Source: Sporolactobacillus sp. STSJ-5 (GTDB lineage: Bacteria > Bacillota > Bacilli > Bacillales > Sporolactobacillaceae). Taken from it: 64,000 nucleotides of DNA. Below the pieces are notes generated by a model, which saw nothing but the letters and a program-made list of their open reading frames with translations, made no database searches and was not told the DNA's origin. This document shows positions 1 to 7,200 of this stretch, one piece after another (positions within the stretch are counted from its first letter, which is position 1; the number at the start of each line of letters is the position of its first letter). The stretch spans positions 248,001 to 312,000 of the forward strand of contig NZ_JANFOJ010000001.1 of NCBI RefSeq assembly GCF_024385605.1, given 5' to 3'. The position numbers and the translations under genes were made by a program.

Positions 1-403
1 AGAAGAAAATAATCAAATAGGCTTCAACGAAACCAATCAGCGCTCCGCTCAAATGATTGACAGAACGAAGAATCGGCAGTTCAGCAAGGAAATTCAGCAT
101 TGAACCTAGGATTGTCAATACAATCTTTGTGGCGATAAATAATATAATAAAAGCGATCGCCCGATAATAAGCAGTCTGCAAATCCATATTTCCGAGGAAT
201 TGAAACAGATCACTTTGAGAAGCCGACGAAGGGAATGGAATCCAAAATTTCAACGTTCCCGCAAGCGGCTTAAAATAAATCATCGCAATGATATAGGCAA
301 CGACAAAGCCCGCAAGATGCACCAATTGCAAAATCAGACCGCGACGAAATCCATTAAAGAATCCGGATGCGAGTATGATCAATATAATGAGTGTGAGAAG
401 CAT
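1..403 (-). CDS. cvpA: CvpA/YshB family membrane protein (5' part; gene runs off the left edge)
   Basis: The reverse complement of this stretch is open from an ATG at 403 to the edge and reads as a strongly hydrophobic protein: an N-terminal membrane helix, a basic FRRGL turn, a second helix, a polar loop, then two more hydrophobic segments. Helix, then G(F/L)xRGxxLQ, then helix is the signature of the colicin V production (CvpA) family. In B. subtilis the homologue yshB lies downstream of pheST-rnhC-zapA, which agrees with pheT being the next core gene on this strand. About 134 residues are visible and the C-terminus is missing. The ribosome site is weak (GGGA eight bases upstream), so the start is uncertain. 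Exact function in Bacillales is unknown. Confidence 0.8.
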   Translation of the reverse strand, partial: MLLTLIILIILASGFFNGFRRGLILQLVHLAGFVVAYIIAMIYFKPLAGTLKFWIPFPSSASQSDLFQFLGNMDLQTAYYRAIAFIILFIATKIVLTILGSMLNFLAELPILRSVNHLSGALIGFVEAYLIIFF

Positions 404-485
404 AAGATCGATCCCAACTTTCTTTCCTATGTAAAATGAGCGCCGTCCCAATAAAACAAGGCAAACGTTGACACTTTTTAGTCTT

Positions 486-514
486 ATCATATCAGAAACG
501 GCGGCAGATGAAAA
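486..514 (-). promoter_or_regulatory. Possible promoter of the cvpA gene
   Basis: On the minus strand TTTTCA (514-509), a 17-base spacer and TATGAT (491-486) resemble a SigA promoter about 80 bases before the cvpA start. The -35 is only a 4/6 match. Apart from this and the terminator at 671-698, I see nothing in the gene-free stretch 404-729; no rnhC or zapA gene is present there. Confidence 0.4.
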
Positions 515-670
515 ATGTGAGTATCTGTCGATTCGCCGATACTAAGAACCGTTTTTGTGAGGTTTCATTGTTCTTGATTACAGACCATCAGGTATTCATC
601 ACAATGATTCCATTCATGATCAATGATCAGCCTGTCTTTGCACCAATCAAATATCTCCTGTAAGTAACCA

Positions 671-698
671 AAAAGGATGACAAAATTGTCATCCTTTT
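671..698. terminator. Intrinsic terminator downstream of the aldolase gene
   Basis: AAAAGGATGACA and TGTCATCCTTTT form a perfect 12-bp stem with a four-base loop, with T-runs on both strands. It closes the minus-strand fsa transcript (stop at 730). Confidence 0.85.
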
Positions 699-729
699 TA
701 ATGCCATATAACCTTGTTTATTTCACAAC

Positions 730-1437
730 TTATTTACCCGTAGTAATCGTATCCTTTGCCAAGGTATAAATCGTTTCCCCTTTTCCGAAAACGGATTCCC
801 AATCGGCAGTGAAATCAGTGACCGCTTTATTGATGGCCGGCATGCCTAAAGCGGAAGCCAAAATATCCGCGCTCATGGTCGCTGCCTGAGCACCCACTTC
901 AAACGCTGTATTGACCTGACCGACATTTTTAAAGCTGGCGGCAAGAATTTTTGTGCGGCTGCCTGTTCGTTCAATGGCTTTAGCCAGTTCTGCTATTGAT
1001 GCTTTGGCATCAATGTTCATGTTTTCCATCCGGTTGAAATAAGGGGCAATATAATCAGCACCTGCCTGGATAGCCAGATAGCCTTGAAATTTCGTATAGA
1101 TTGCTGTTGCGGTAACGTTTACATTTTCTTGTTTCAAACGTTTGATGGCAGCCAAACCCGCCTCGGTTACCGGAACCTTGATGTACACATTGCGATCCAC
1201 ATTTTCTAACACGGTATGTGCATCCTTGATCATGTCTTCCGTATCTTCCGAGACAACCTGTACATGAAGTGTTGCCTGATCGCCAATGATCGACCGAACC
1301 GTTTTTAAGTGCGTGAACAGATCAATTTTGCCTTCTTTTTTAACAATTGACGGATTAGAGGTCACCCCGGCAAGTGGAATCACCTTAACATATCTCTTAA
1401 TTGCGTCCAAATGAATCGTATCAAGTAGAAACTCCAT
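730..1437 (-). CDS. fsa: Fructose-6-phosphate aldolase (FSA/TalC-type, transaldolase-like)
   Basis: Cytosolic class I aldolase of the small transaldolase family, 235 aa from the ATG at 1437. That ATG is preferred over the GTG at 1446 because the AAGGGAG ribosome site touches the GTG. The Schiff-base lysine is K87 in YIKVPVT; LLDT and TSNPSI match the family. Residues that separate FSA from true transaldolase are of FSA type: Gln60 (Glu in transaldolase), Thr111 and Tyr133 in APY (Phe in B. subtilis TalA). FSA enzymes use dihydroxyacetone or hydroxyacetone as donor. In E. coli, fsaA and fsaB lie beside the glycyl radical genes ybiWY and pflDC, as here, so the likely job is cleaving 1-deoxyfructose 6-phosphate to glyceraldehyde 3-phosphate and hydroxyacetone. 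A perfect cre site lies about 55 bases upstream. Confidence 0.88.
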   Translation of the reverse strand: MEFLLDTIHLDAIKRYVKVIPLAGVTSNPSIVKKEGKIDLFTHLKTVRSIIGDQATLHVQVVSEDTEDMIKDAHTVLENVDRNVYIKVPVTEAGLAAIKRLKQENVNVTATAIYTKFQGYLAIQAGADYIAPYFNRMENMNIDAKASIAELAKAIERTGSRTKILAASFKNVGQVNTAFEVGAQAATMSADILASALGMPAINKAVTDFTADWESVFGKGETIYTLAKDTITTGK

Positions 1438-1492
1438 ATCGAACACTCCCTTTTCAGTATTTGCACATTTGTGATCTTATTATCCATCTCTA

Positions 1493-1508
1493 ATGATTAC
1501 GCTTTCAT
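1493..1508 (-). promoter_or_regulatory. cre site (CcpA operator) upstream of fsa
   Basis: On the minus strand ATGAAAGCGTAATCAT matches the consensus WTGNAANCGNWNNCAW at every defined position. It lies 55-70 bases before the fsa start, suited to carbon catabolite repression by CcpA. Confidence 0.65.
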
Positions 1509-1616
1509 CGTAGCATGAAATGAATTATGAATACATACTCTCACATATTTAATATTCTTCTGTGCATAATAAATCCTGATAATAAGCGATTTTTTGGAAT
1601 AAAAAGCAGATATTCA

Positions 1617-1630
1617 TGCACATATGTGCA
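1617..1630. promoter_or_regulatory. Palindromic operator candidate (SorC regulator)
   Basis: TGCACATATGTGCA is a perfect 14-bp palindrome just after the sorC stop and about 180 bases before fsa. A related half-palindrome, TTTGCACATTTGTGA, occurs near 1460-1474 and a TGTGCA half-site near 1561. Such spaced sites fit a tetrameric SorC-type regulator; the assignment to the adjacent regulator is inference. Confidence 0.4.
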
Positions 1631-1638
1631 CAAGTCAA

Positions 1639-2592
1639 TCATAATCGTGCTATTTTTATAATCGCTTGGGCAGTTTCACTATCCGTTATAAGCGTGTTCA
1701 TATAGGGAGTCTTTAGCAAAGCATGAATAGACGGCACTTTGTTTAACGAACGTGCCACACCAATTGAGTAAGGTACTTTTGCCAACAATTCCGGATCAAT
1801 TCCGATCGTACGATTATAGATGCTCTCCTTCAGAATGTGTCCATCCTCATCAAAGAATCTGCAGCAAAAGTCGCCAATTGCTTGATGATTTGCCAAGTTA
1901 TGATTATCCACAACCGTTAAATAATCACGCCAGCTGCTTTCTTTACTGTTCAATGGTCCGCCAATGCCAAACATAGCGATGTCCAGTTGCTCCCAATAGG
2001 ACTTAATCTCCTGAAAATCATGTCCATTCATGATCGCATCGCGCAGCATTTTGGAATCTTGAATGGCTCCCGCATTAATAAAAATGCTTTCTCCACCAAA
2101 ATGCCTGGCAAGATCATAAATAATTGCGTTCACATGATAGCGTGAATTCACATGGCTCGGCCCACCAACAACAGGGACAAACGTCGCATTTGTTTTTTTG
2201 ACTCCTTTCAGCTTGCCGATCATGCTTGCAAGTGAGGAACCCCAACTCAATCCGACCGTTTCTCCACCTTTGATCAGCTGCTTTAAATAAAAAGCCGCTT
2301 CTTCAGCCAGTTTTTCATCCTTTTCGGTTTCCGTATCATTCCGGCTCGTTGAAATGACCACAACCTCTTTCATGTGAAAAATCTTTTGCAGTTGAGACTC
2401 GAGTTCATAAATTTCAGGATCAAAATCGTGGATCTGAATAGCGACAATGCCCTCGGCTCTCGCCTGAGTCAACATGCGGCTGATGCTCGTCCGGTAAATG
2501 TTCAGTTCCTTCGAAATCTCGCTCTGCGTCTTGCTCTTAATATAATAAAGATAAGCGATTTTAGTTAACAGACGCTTTTTATTATTTTCCAC
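1639..2592 (-). CDS. SorC family sugar-responsive transcriptional regulator
   Basis: 317 aa. Residues 10-50 form a helix-turn-helix (…SEISKELNIYRTSISRMLTQAR…), followed by a C-terminal phosphosugar-binding domain of the SorC/CggR type that shares the DeoR-sensor fold; GETVGLSWGSSLASM and FVPVVGGPSH are recognisable family segments. Members bind a sugar phosphate and control the adjacent catabolic operon. The GTG start at 2592 follows a GAGGTAC-type ribosome site. It lies directly upstream of fsa on the same strand with a 200-base gap holding palindromes and a cre site, so fsa is the likely target. The effector (possibly 1-deoxyfructose 6-phosphate or an anhydrohexitol phosphate) is not shown by sequence. 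Confidence 0.85.
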   Translation of the reverse strand: MENNKKRLLTKIAYLYYIKSKTQSEISKELNIYRTSISRMLTQARAEGIVAIQIHDFDPEIYELESQLQKIFHMKEVVVISTSRNDTETEKDEKLAEEAAFYLKQLIKGGETVGLSWGSSLASMIGKLKGVKKTNATFVPVVGGPSHVNSRYHVNAIIYDLARHFGGESIFINAGAIQDSKMLRDAIMNGHDFQEIKSYWEQLDIAMFGIGGPLNSKESSWRDYLTVVDNHNLANHQAIGDFCCRFFDEDGHILKESIYNRTIGIDPELLAKVPYSIGVARSLNKVPSIHALLKTPYMNTLITDSETAQAIIKIARL

Positions 2593-2670
2593 AGTACCTC
2601 ACCCTCAAATCACAGATCAACGTAATGCCAACTGATTTGGACTATACCAGTATTCGCCGATTTGCCCATC

Positions 2671-3438
2671 TCAATTTGCAATGATGACTTTTGTCTTTGT
2701 TGCGATTGGTTCAAGCACTTCTTCAGGTGCCCGCTTATCCGTAATCACACAATCAACGCTTCCCCAATCGGCTGCCTTTACAAATGAACTTTTAGAAAAT
2801 TTCGAGTGATCAAGCAGAACAATTTTCGTCTGACATTTTGCAAGCAGTGCACGCTTCATTTCGGCATCTGCAAAACTCGATGTACAAAAACCATCTCGGT
2901 TCATGACACCGCTGGATCCGAAAAATCCGATATCAATGCGGATATCATTGAGTGCCTGACTTGTAAAGTTTCCTTGAAATGACATATCTGCCTTACTGTA
3001 ATGACCGCCGACACAGTAAAAGTCATTGCTTCCATTCATTAACTCCATGATTGCGGTCAAAGAACTGGTGAGAACAGTCTTTCCCTGATAATGATTAAGA
3101 TATCGTGCGAGAAGAGCAACCGTACTCCCTTGATCAAGTCCGATGACACAAGAGGTTTCAGGTAAAAATTCAAGCGCAGCTTTCACAATTTTTGTCTTGT
3201 CATCCAGAAATGTGGTCGTTCGATTGATTACCGGTTCGATTGCATCCGATTGATCAAGCACTGCTCCTCCATAAACCGTTTTAGAAATTCCTTGTTCTTC
3301 CAAGTATTTCAGATCTTTTCTAATTGTCTCATCAGACACATGGAAGTGTTCAACCAGTTGCCTAACCTTTATTTTTTTATTTTCAATGAGTAGTTGCGTC
3401 ATCTGTTCGCGCCGTTGCTGAATTTCTGATGCCTTCAC
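2671..3438 (-). CDS. DeoR/GlpR family transcriptional regulator (module 1)
   Basis: 255 aa. N-terminal DeoR-type winged helix (LVEHFHVSDETIRKDLKYL, about residues 28-46) with the typical YGGA turn, and a DeoRC sensor domain (IGLDQGSTVALLARYL near 118-133; FFGSSGVMNRDGF near 172). Such regulators usually repress a sugar-catabolism operon until a phosphorylated sugar binds. It is transcribed away from the PflD-like radical enzyme and probably controls it from the shared 500-base intergenic region. The start is a GTG at 3438 behind a GGGGCG site. An ATGAAATCGTTATAAT stretch upstream (3478-3493) resembles cre but misses the CA pair. Confidence 0.85.
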   Translation of the reverse strand: MKASEIQQRREQMTQLLIENKKIKVRQLVEHFHVSDETIRKDLKYLEEQGISKTVYGGAVLDQSDAIEPVINRTTTFLDDKTKIVKAALEFLPETSCVIGLDQGSTVALLARYLNHYQGKTVLTSSLTAIMELMNGSNDFYCVGGHYSKADMSFQGNFTSQALNDIRIDIGFFGSSGVMNRDGFCTSSFADAEMKRALLAKCQTKIVLLDHSKFSKSSFVKAADWGSVDCVITDKRAPEEVLEPIATKTKVIIAN

Positions 3439-3547
3439 ATGTAAACGCCCCGATCTTTTAACTGAACCAATTATACCATGAAATCGTTATAATTCATTAT
3501 AAAATTTGGCACTTATGTGTTATATGCTATCAAATCCAAGTTTCTCA

Positions 3548-3575
3548 TTGAATGTTTCTTTATATTCTTTATAAT
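3548..3575 (+). promoter_or_regulatory. Candidate SigA promoter of the PflD-like/activase operon
   Basis: TTGAAT at 3548-3553, a 16-base spacer, and TATAAT at 3570-3575. The -10 is perfect; the spacing is one base short of optimum. Confidence 0.45.
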
Positions 3576-3684
3576 AGGGGATGTAGATAGATAAGAAAAA
3601 CCGAGCAAAAAGCGCCCGGTCCTTAATCTCCAGCCATGTGTGATTGGTTTGTGTCTTTACAGTGTTGAATCATCGCTTCGGTTG

Positions 3685-3782
3685 CTCGCTTGCCGCGGGC
3701 GCACCGCGAGCCTCCTCAGACAAGCAGAAATCTGCGGGGTCTCGCTGGCACGCTGATCCCGCAGGCGTCTCGCACCTCCGCT
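3685..3782. repeat. GC-rich palindromic interspersed repeat
   Basis: A block much richer in GC than its surroundings, with GCCGCGGGCG, CTGCGGG (3732-3738) pairing with CCCGCAG (3758-3764), and two related GTCTCGC segments. From memory it resembles the CCGCGGG…CCGCAGG intergenic repeat scattered through many Bacillaceae genomes. It has no coding potential that I trust. Confidence 0.6.
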
Positions 3783-3939
3783 TTGATTCTCGGTCAAGAC
3801 ACTGGTTTATTCGTTTAAATATGGGGTAAAATCTTATACTTTCTTTTCTTGTGAAAAAGGTTGCAACGGGTCTTAAACTCTGCACAAAATACTCAACTAA
3901 ACACGATCTTCTTATTCAATTATGAAGGGGCGAACATCA

Positions 3940-6285
3940 ATGGCTGAAATGTATGCGGTTTCAAATAATAACTTCATGAATATAAGAAAAAAAAGTCTTC
4001 TTGATGACATGAAAACCTTCCTGTTTCAAAACGAACGGCGTATTTCTCTTGAACGGGCAATTCTTTTTACGAAAAGCCATAAGCAAACGGAGGGAGAGCC
4101 GCAGATCATTCGACGTGCAAAAGCAACGGCTTATATCCTTGACCATGTAAAAATCAGCATTCGTCCCGGTGAACTATTGGTCGGCAATCGAACCGTCAGA
4201 CCGAGAAGCGGCATTTTGTCTCCTGAGATGGATCCCTATTGGATTATGAAGGAAATGGACACCATCCATGACCGTCCGCAAGATGCATTCTATTTTACCG
4301 AAGCGGACAAACGTGTCTATCGTGAACAATTACTGCCCTATTGGTCCGGACGTTCCATGAAGGACTTTATAAATGGAAAAATCCCGAAGAATGCCCAAAA
4401 GGCCGTAGACGATCTTGTGATTAAACTGAACCAAACCGACAAGGGGCAAGGACATATTATTATGGATTTTCAAGCCATCTTGAACCATGGTGTCGGTTAC
4501 TATATTGATTTATTAAGCAGAAAAAGCGCGGCGCAGCCTGAAAATAACTTTTTCATATCCGCTAAAGTTATTTTCGAAGCGATGGCCCGTCACTTCCTGC
4601 GTTACCGCAAGGAGGCACTCCAAAAAGCTAAGAGTACCGAAATTACTGAAGCACGGAAAGTGGAACTACTGGAAATGGCTGACATGTGTAAGCGACTGAG
4701 CAGTCAGAAGCCGCAAAGCTTCTATGAGGCGCTGCAGCTGCTCTGGATGACAAGCATCGTCGGTCAATACGAATCGAACGCTTCTTCCCTTTCACTCGGG
4801 CGGATGGACCAATACCTCTATCCTTTTTATAAAAAATCCGTTGAGGAAGGTGTTCCGGGAGCTTTCATTCGTGAAGTGCTTGGGGATTTCTATGTTAAAA
4901 CCAATGATGTCGTGCTTTTAAGAAGTCGCGAAAGTGCCAAATGCTTCGCCGGGTTTCCAACCGGTTATACGGTGGCACTGGGCGGTCTCGATCAATACGG
5001 TCAGTCATCGGTAAATGAGCTCTCTTACCTGATGCTGGATCTGTATCATAGCATCCGCTTGCCGCAGCCGAATCTGTCTGTCCGAATCAATGAGTTGATT
5101 CCGCGTCGATTCCTGAACAAGACGTGCGAAACCATTCGTCTCGGCACCGGCATTCCGCAAATTTTCAATGATGAGGTCATTATTCCTGGGTTCCTCAGCA
5201 AAGGTGTTTCTCTGGATGATGCTCGCGATTATGCGGTTGTCGGTTGCGTGGAAACAACGATTCCTGGGAAAACCTACGGCTTGCACGACATTGCCCTATT
5301 TAACTTCTTGCGCATCATGGAAATCAGCCTTTACGAATTACGCGATCGTGATGACTTGACCTTTGACCAGCTTGTTGCGTATCTCTTAAAACGAATTGAC
5401 GGTTACGTAAAAGATGTCACCATCGGATCTGACATTGTTGACCTTGCTCACCGCGAATTCGCACCGATTCCCTTTCTTTCAGCGCTTGTTGAAGATTGCA
5501 TCGACAACGGTAAAGATATTACCGAGGGCGGCGCGCGCTACAATTTTTCCGGAGTTCAAGGCATCGGCGAAGCAAATCTGGCAGACTCACTTTTTGTCAT
5601 TAAGAAGCTTGTTTTTGAACAGCACGAAATGAAATTCAGTGAATTAGTGGATGCACTGGAGGCTGACTTTGAGGGGAAATACAAGAATCTGCAAAACCAT
5701 GTGATCCATGATTTCGATAAATACGGCAACGATAATCCTGAAATTGATATGATCGCCGCAAAAATTTTCCGTCATTATGCACTTGAGCTTGGAAAATACC
5801 GGAATATTCGAGGTGGTGAATTCAACGCAGGCGCATACACCGTTTCCGCACATATCCCGCTCGGCGAAGATGTCGGAGCAACGCCGGATGGAAGAAAGGC
5901 TCATGATCAGCTGGCTGACGGGGGACTCTCGCCAATGGTCGGACGCGACAGACTTGGTCCGACAGCCGTCCTAAAATCGGTCAGCAAGATTGACAATGTG
6001 CTCTGCGTTAACGGCAGTCTGCTCAATCTTAAATTTCAGCCAAGCACGCTGCAGGGTTCATCGGGAATTCATAAATTTGCCGATTTTCTCATGGCTTTTA
6101 CCAAATTGAAAATCAGACATGTCCAGTTTAACGTTCAATCACGGGATACACTGTTCGACGCACAGAAGCATCCGGAAAACTATGCCGGGCTAATCGTCCG
6201 CGTGGCCGGTTATTCAGCGTTCTTCGTTGATCTGAACAAAAAGATTCAGGACGATATTATTGCTCGCTGCGAGCATGTCCTATAA
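3940..6285 (+). CDS. pflD: PflD-type glycyl radical enzyme (probable 1,5-anhydromannitol-6-phosphate lyase)
   Basis: 781 aa from the ATG at 3940, chosen over the ATG at 3922 because AAGGGG (3925-3930) lies nine bases before it. PFL domain followed by the C-terminal glycyl-radical domain. The catalytic thiyl cysteine is in VVGCVET (about residue 436) and the radical glycine in RVAGYSAFF (about 757). A single Cys in a GCVE context, not the CC pair of true pyruvate formate-lyase, indicates a dehydratase/lyase-type enzyme. Similarity to E. coli PflD is high along the whole length as I recall it (TEGEP…RRAKATAYIL, RSMKDFING, INQTDKGQGHII). PflD is reported to open 1,5-anhydromannitol 6-phosphate to 1-deoxyfructose 6-phosphate. 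Its activase follows 15 bases downstream. The substrate here is inferred. Confidence 0.85.
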   Translation: MAEMYAVSNNNFMNIRKKSLLDDMKTFLFQNERRISLERAILFTKSHKQTEGEPQIIRRAKATAYILDHVKISIRPGELLVGNRTVRPRSGILSPEMDPYWIMKEMDTIHDRPQDAFYFTEADKRVYREQLLPYWSGRSMKDFINGKIPKNAQKAVDDLVIKLNQTDKGQGHIIMDFQAILNHGVGYYIDLLSRKSAAQPENNFFISAKVIFEAMARHFLRYRKEALQKAKSTEITEARKVELLEMADMCKRLSSQKPQSFYEALQLLWMTSIVGQYESNASSLSLGRMDQYLYPFYKKSVEEGVPGAFIREVLGDFYVKTNDVVLLRSRESAKCFAGFPTGYTVALGGLDQYGQSSVNELSYLMLDLYHSIRLPQPNLSVRINELIPRRFLNKTCETIRLGTGIPQIFNDEVIIPGFLSKGVSLDDARDYAVVGCVETTIPGKTYGLHDIALFNFLRIMEISLYELRDRDDLTFDQLVAYLLKRIDGYVKDVTIGSDIVDLAHREFAPIPFLSALVEDCIDNGKDITEGGARYNFSGVQGIGEANLADSLFVIKKLVFEQHEMKFSELVDALEADFEGKYKNLQNHVIHDFDKYGNDNPEIDMIAAKIFRHYALELGKYRNIRGGEFNAGAYTVSAHIPLGEDVGATPDGRKAHDQLADGGLSPMVGRDRLGPTAVLKSVSKIDNVLCVNGSLLNLKFQPSTLQGSSGIHKFADFLMAFTKLKIRHVQFNVQSRDTLFDAQKHPENYAGLIVRVAGYSAFFVDLNKKIQDDIIARCEHVL

Positions 6286-6300
6286 GGAAGGAAATGCGTT

Positions 6301-7080
6301 ATGACACGAGGCCTTGTATTCAACATCCAGCGCTACTCGATTCACGACGGAACCGGCATACGCACGATTGTCTTTCTCAAGGGCTGTCCGCTCAAATGTC
6401 CCTGGTGTTCAAACCCTGAATCACAAGGTCCTGTTCGCCCATCTGTCTGGATGAAAGACGGTGCGGAAGAACCTTTAGGCAAGTGGATGTCAGTCGATGA
6501 GGTACTCCATGAAGTGGAAAAAGATGAGATTTTTTACCGCACGTCAAATGGTGGCGTGACCTTGTCCGGTGGTGAAGTTCTGATGCAAGCCGATTTTGCG
6601 GCGGAACTCTTAAAGGAGGTAAAAGCGCTCGGGATTAGCACAGCGATTGAAACCACTGGCGCGCTTCCTCTGAAACAAATCCGCAAAGTGCTGCCCTACA
6701 CCGACCAAGTCCTATTTGACTTAAAAATTATGGATCCGGACAAAGCCAGACAGATCATCGGTGAAAAGATCAGCACGATCAAACAAAATTTTGAAGAAGC
6801 ATTGAATTCACCAGCGCACGTTATTCCCAGAATTCCGCTGATTCCCGGATATACGACACCGCCGGAAAACTTGAGGCAGATCAGAGATTACGTGACCGGC
6901 CTCGGAATTAAAGAGATTCATATTTTGCCCTTCCATCAATATGGAAGCGGCAAATATGAGTATTTGAAGCGCAGCTATCGCTTGAAGGACACACCACTCC
7001 TCAAGCAGGAAGAAGTCAACACAGTTAAAGCCTTCTTTGAAAGTGCTCAGATCAAAACAGTTGTCAGCGGCTTGGAGTAA
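6301..7080 (+). CDS. Glycyl radical enzyme activase, compact form (partner of the PflD-like enzyme)
   Basis: 259 aa radical-SAM enzyme that would install the glycyl radical on the upstream enzyme. The [4Fe-4S] motif CX3CX2C is C29-C33-C36 (GCPLKCPWCSNPE), followed by the SAM-contacting GGVTLSGGEVL near residues 81-91. The start ATG is preceded by AAGGAAGG within the stop region of the radical enzyme gene, so the two are translated as an operon. Unlike many activases of the dehydratase group (about 290-310 aa), it lacks the cysteine-rich ferredoxin-like insert after the first motif; the protein continues directly with non-cysteine sequence. In length it is closer to pyruvate formate-lyase activase, but its partner and NPESQ signature fit the PflC/YbiY group. 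Confidence 0.87.
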   Translation: MTRGLVFNIQRYSIHDGTGIRTIVFLKGCPLKCPWCSNPESQGPVRPSVWMKDGAEEPLGKWMSVDEVLHEVEKDEIFYRTSNGGVTLSGGEVLMQADFAAELLKEVKALGISTAIETTGALPLKQIRKVLPYTDQVLFDLKIMDPDKARQIIGEKISTIKQNFEEALNSPAHVIPRIPLIPGYTTPPENLRQIRDYVTGLGIKEIHILPFHQYGSGKYEYLKRSYRLKDTPLLKQEEVNTVKAFFESAQIKTVVSGLE

Positions 7081-7107
7081 AAAAATGTATCGACAATGAC
7101 AATAATT

Positions 7108-7149
7108 AAAAGACATGAATCCTATTTTCGGGCAGGATTCATGTCTTTT
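7108..7149. terminator. Bidirectional terminator between the two glycyl-radical modules
   Basis: AAAAGACATGAATCCT (7108-7123) and its exact complement (7134-7149) enclose a 10-base loop, with T-runs in both directions. It separates the convergent activase (+) and YbiW-like gene (-). Confidence 0.9.
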
Positions 7150-7200
7150 ATTTTATTTAATATGAGTTTCCAAAATTTTAAATTTTGTTCATCTCTGCTG

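Larger units (their letters stand above)
3439..3939 (+). other. Long divergent intergenic region / leader before the PflD-like gene
   Basis: A 501-base gap between deoR (minus) and the radical enzyme gene (plus). A plausible SigA promoter TTGAAT-16-TATAAT occurs at 3548-3575 (+), giving a leader of about 350 bases. The leader contains a GC-rich palindromic repeat (3685-3782). Short ORFs in both strands over that repeat are not credible genes. A second weak promoter-like pair lies near 3860-3890. Confidence 0.5.

Noticed and set aside
730-1437. Transaldolase of the pentose phosphate pathway
   Set aside because: The Glu and Phe that mark transaldolases are Gln60 and Tyr133 here, the FSA pattern.
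3644-3885. Overlapping 61- and 71-codon open frames on both strands over the GC-rich repeat
   Set aside because: They arise from the palindromic repeat, have no ribosome sites and no recognisable sequence.
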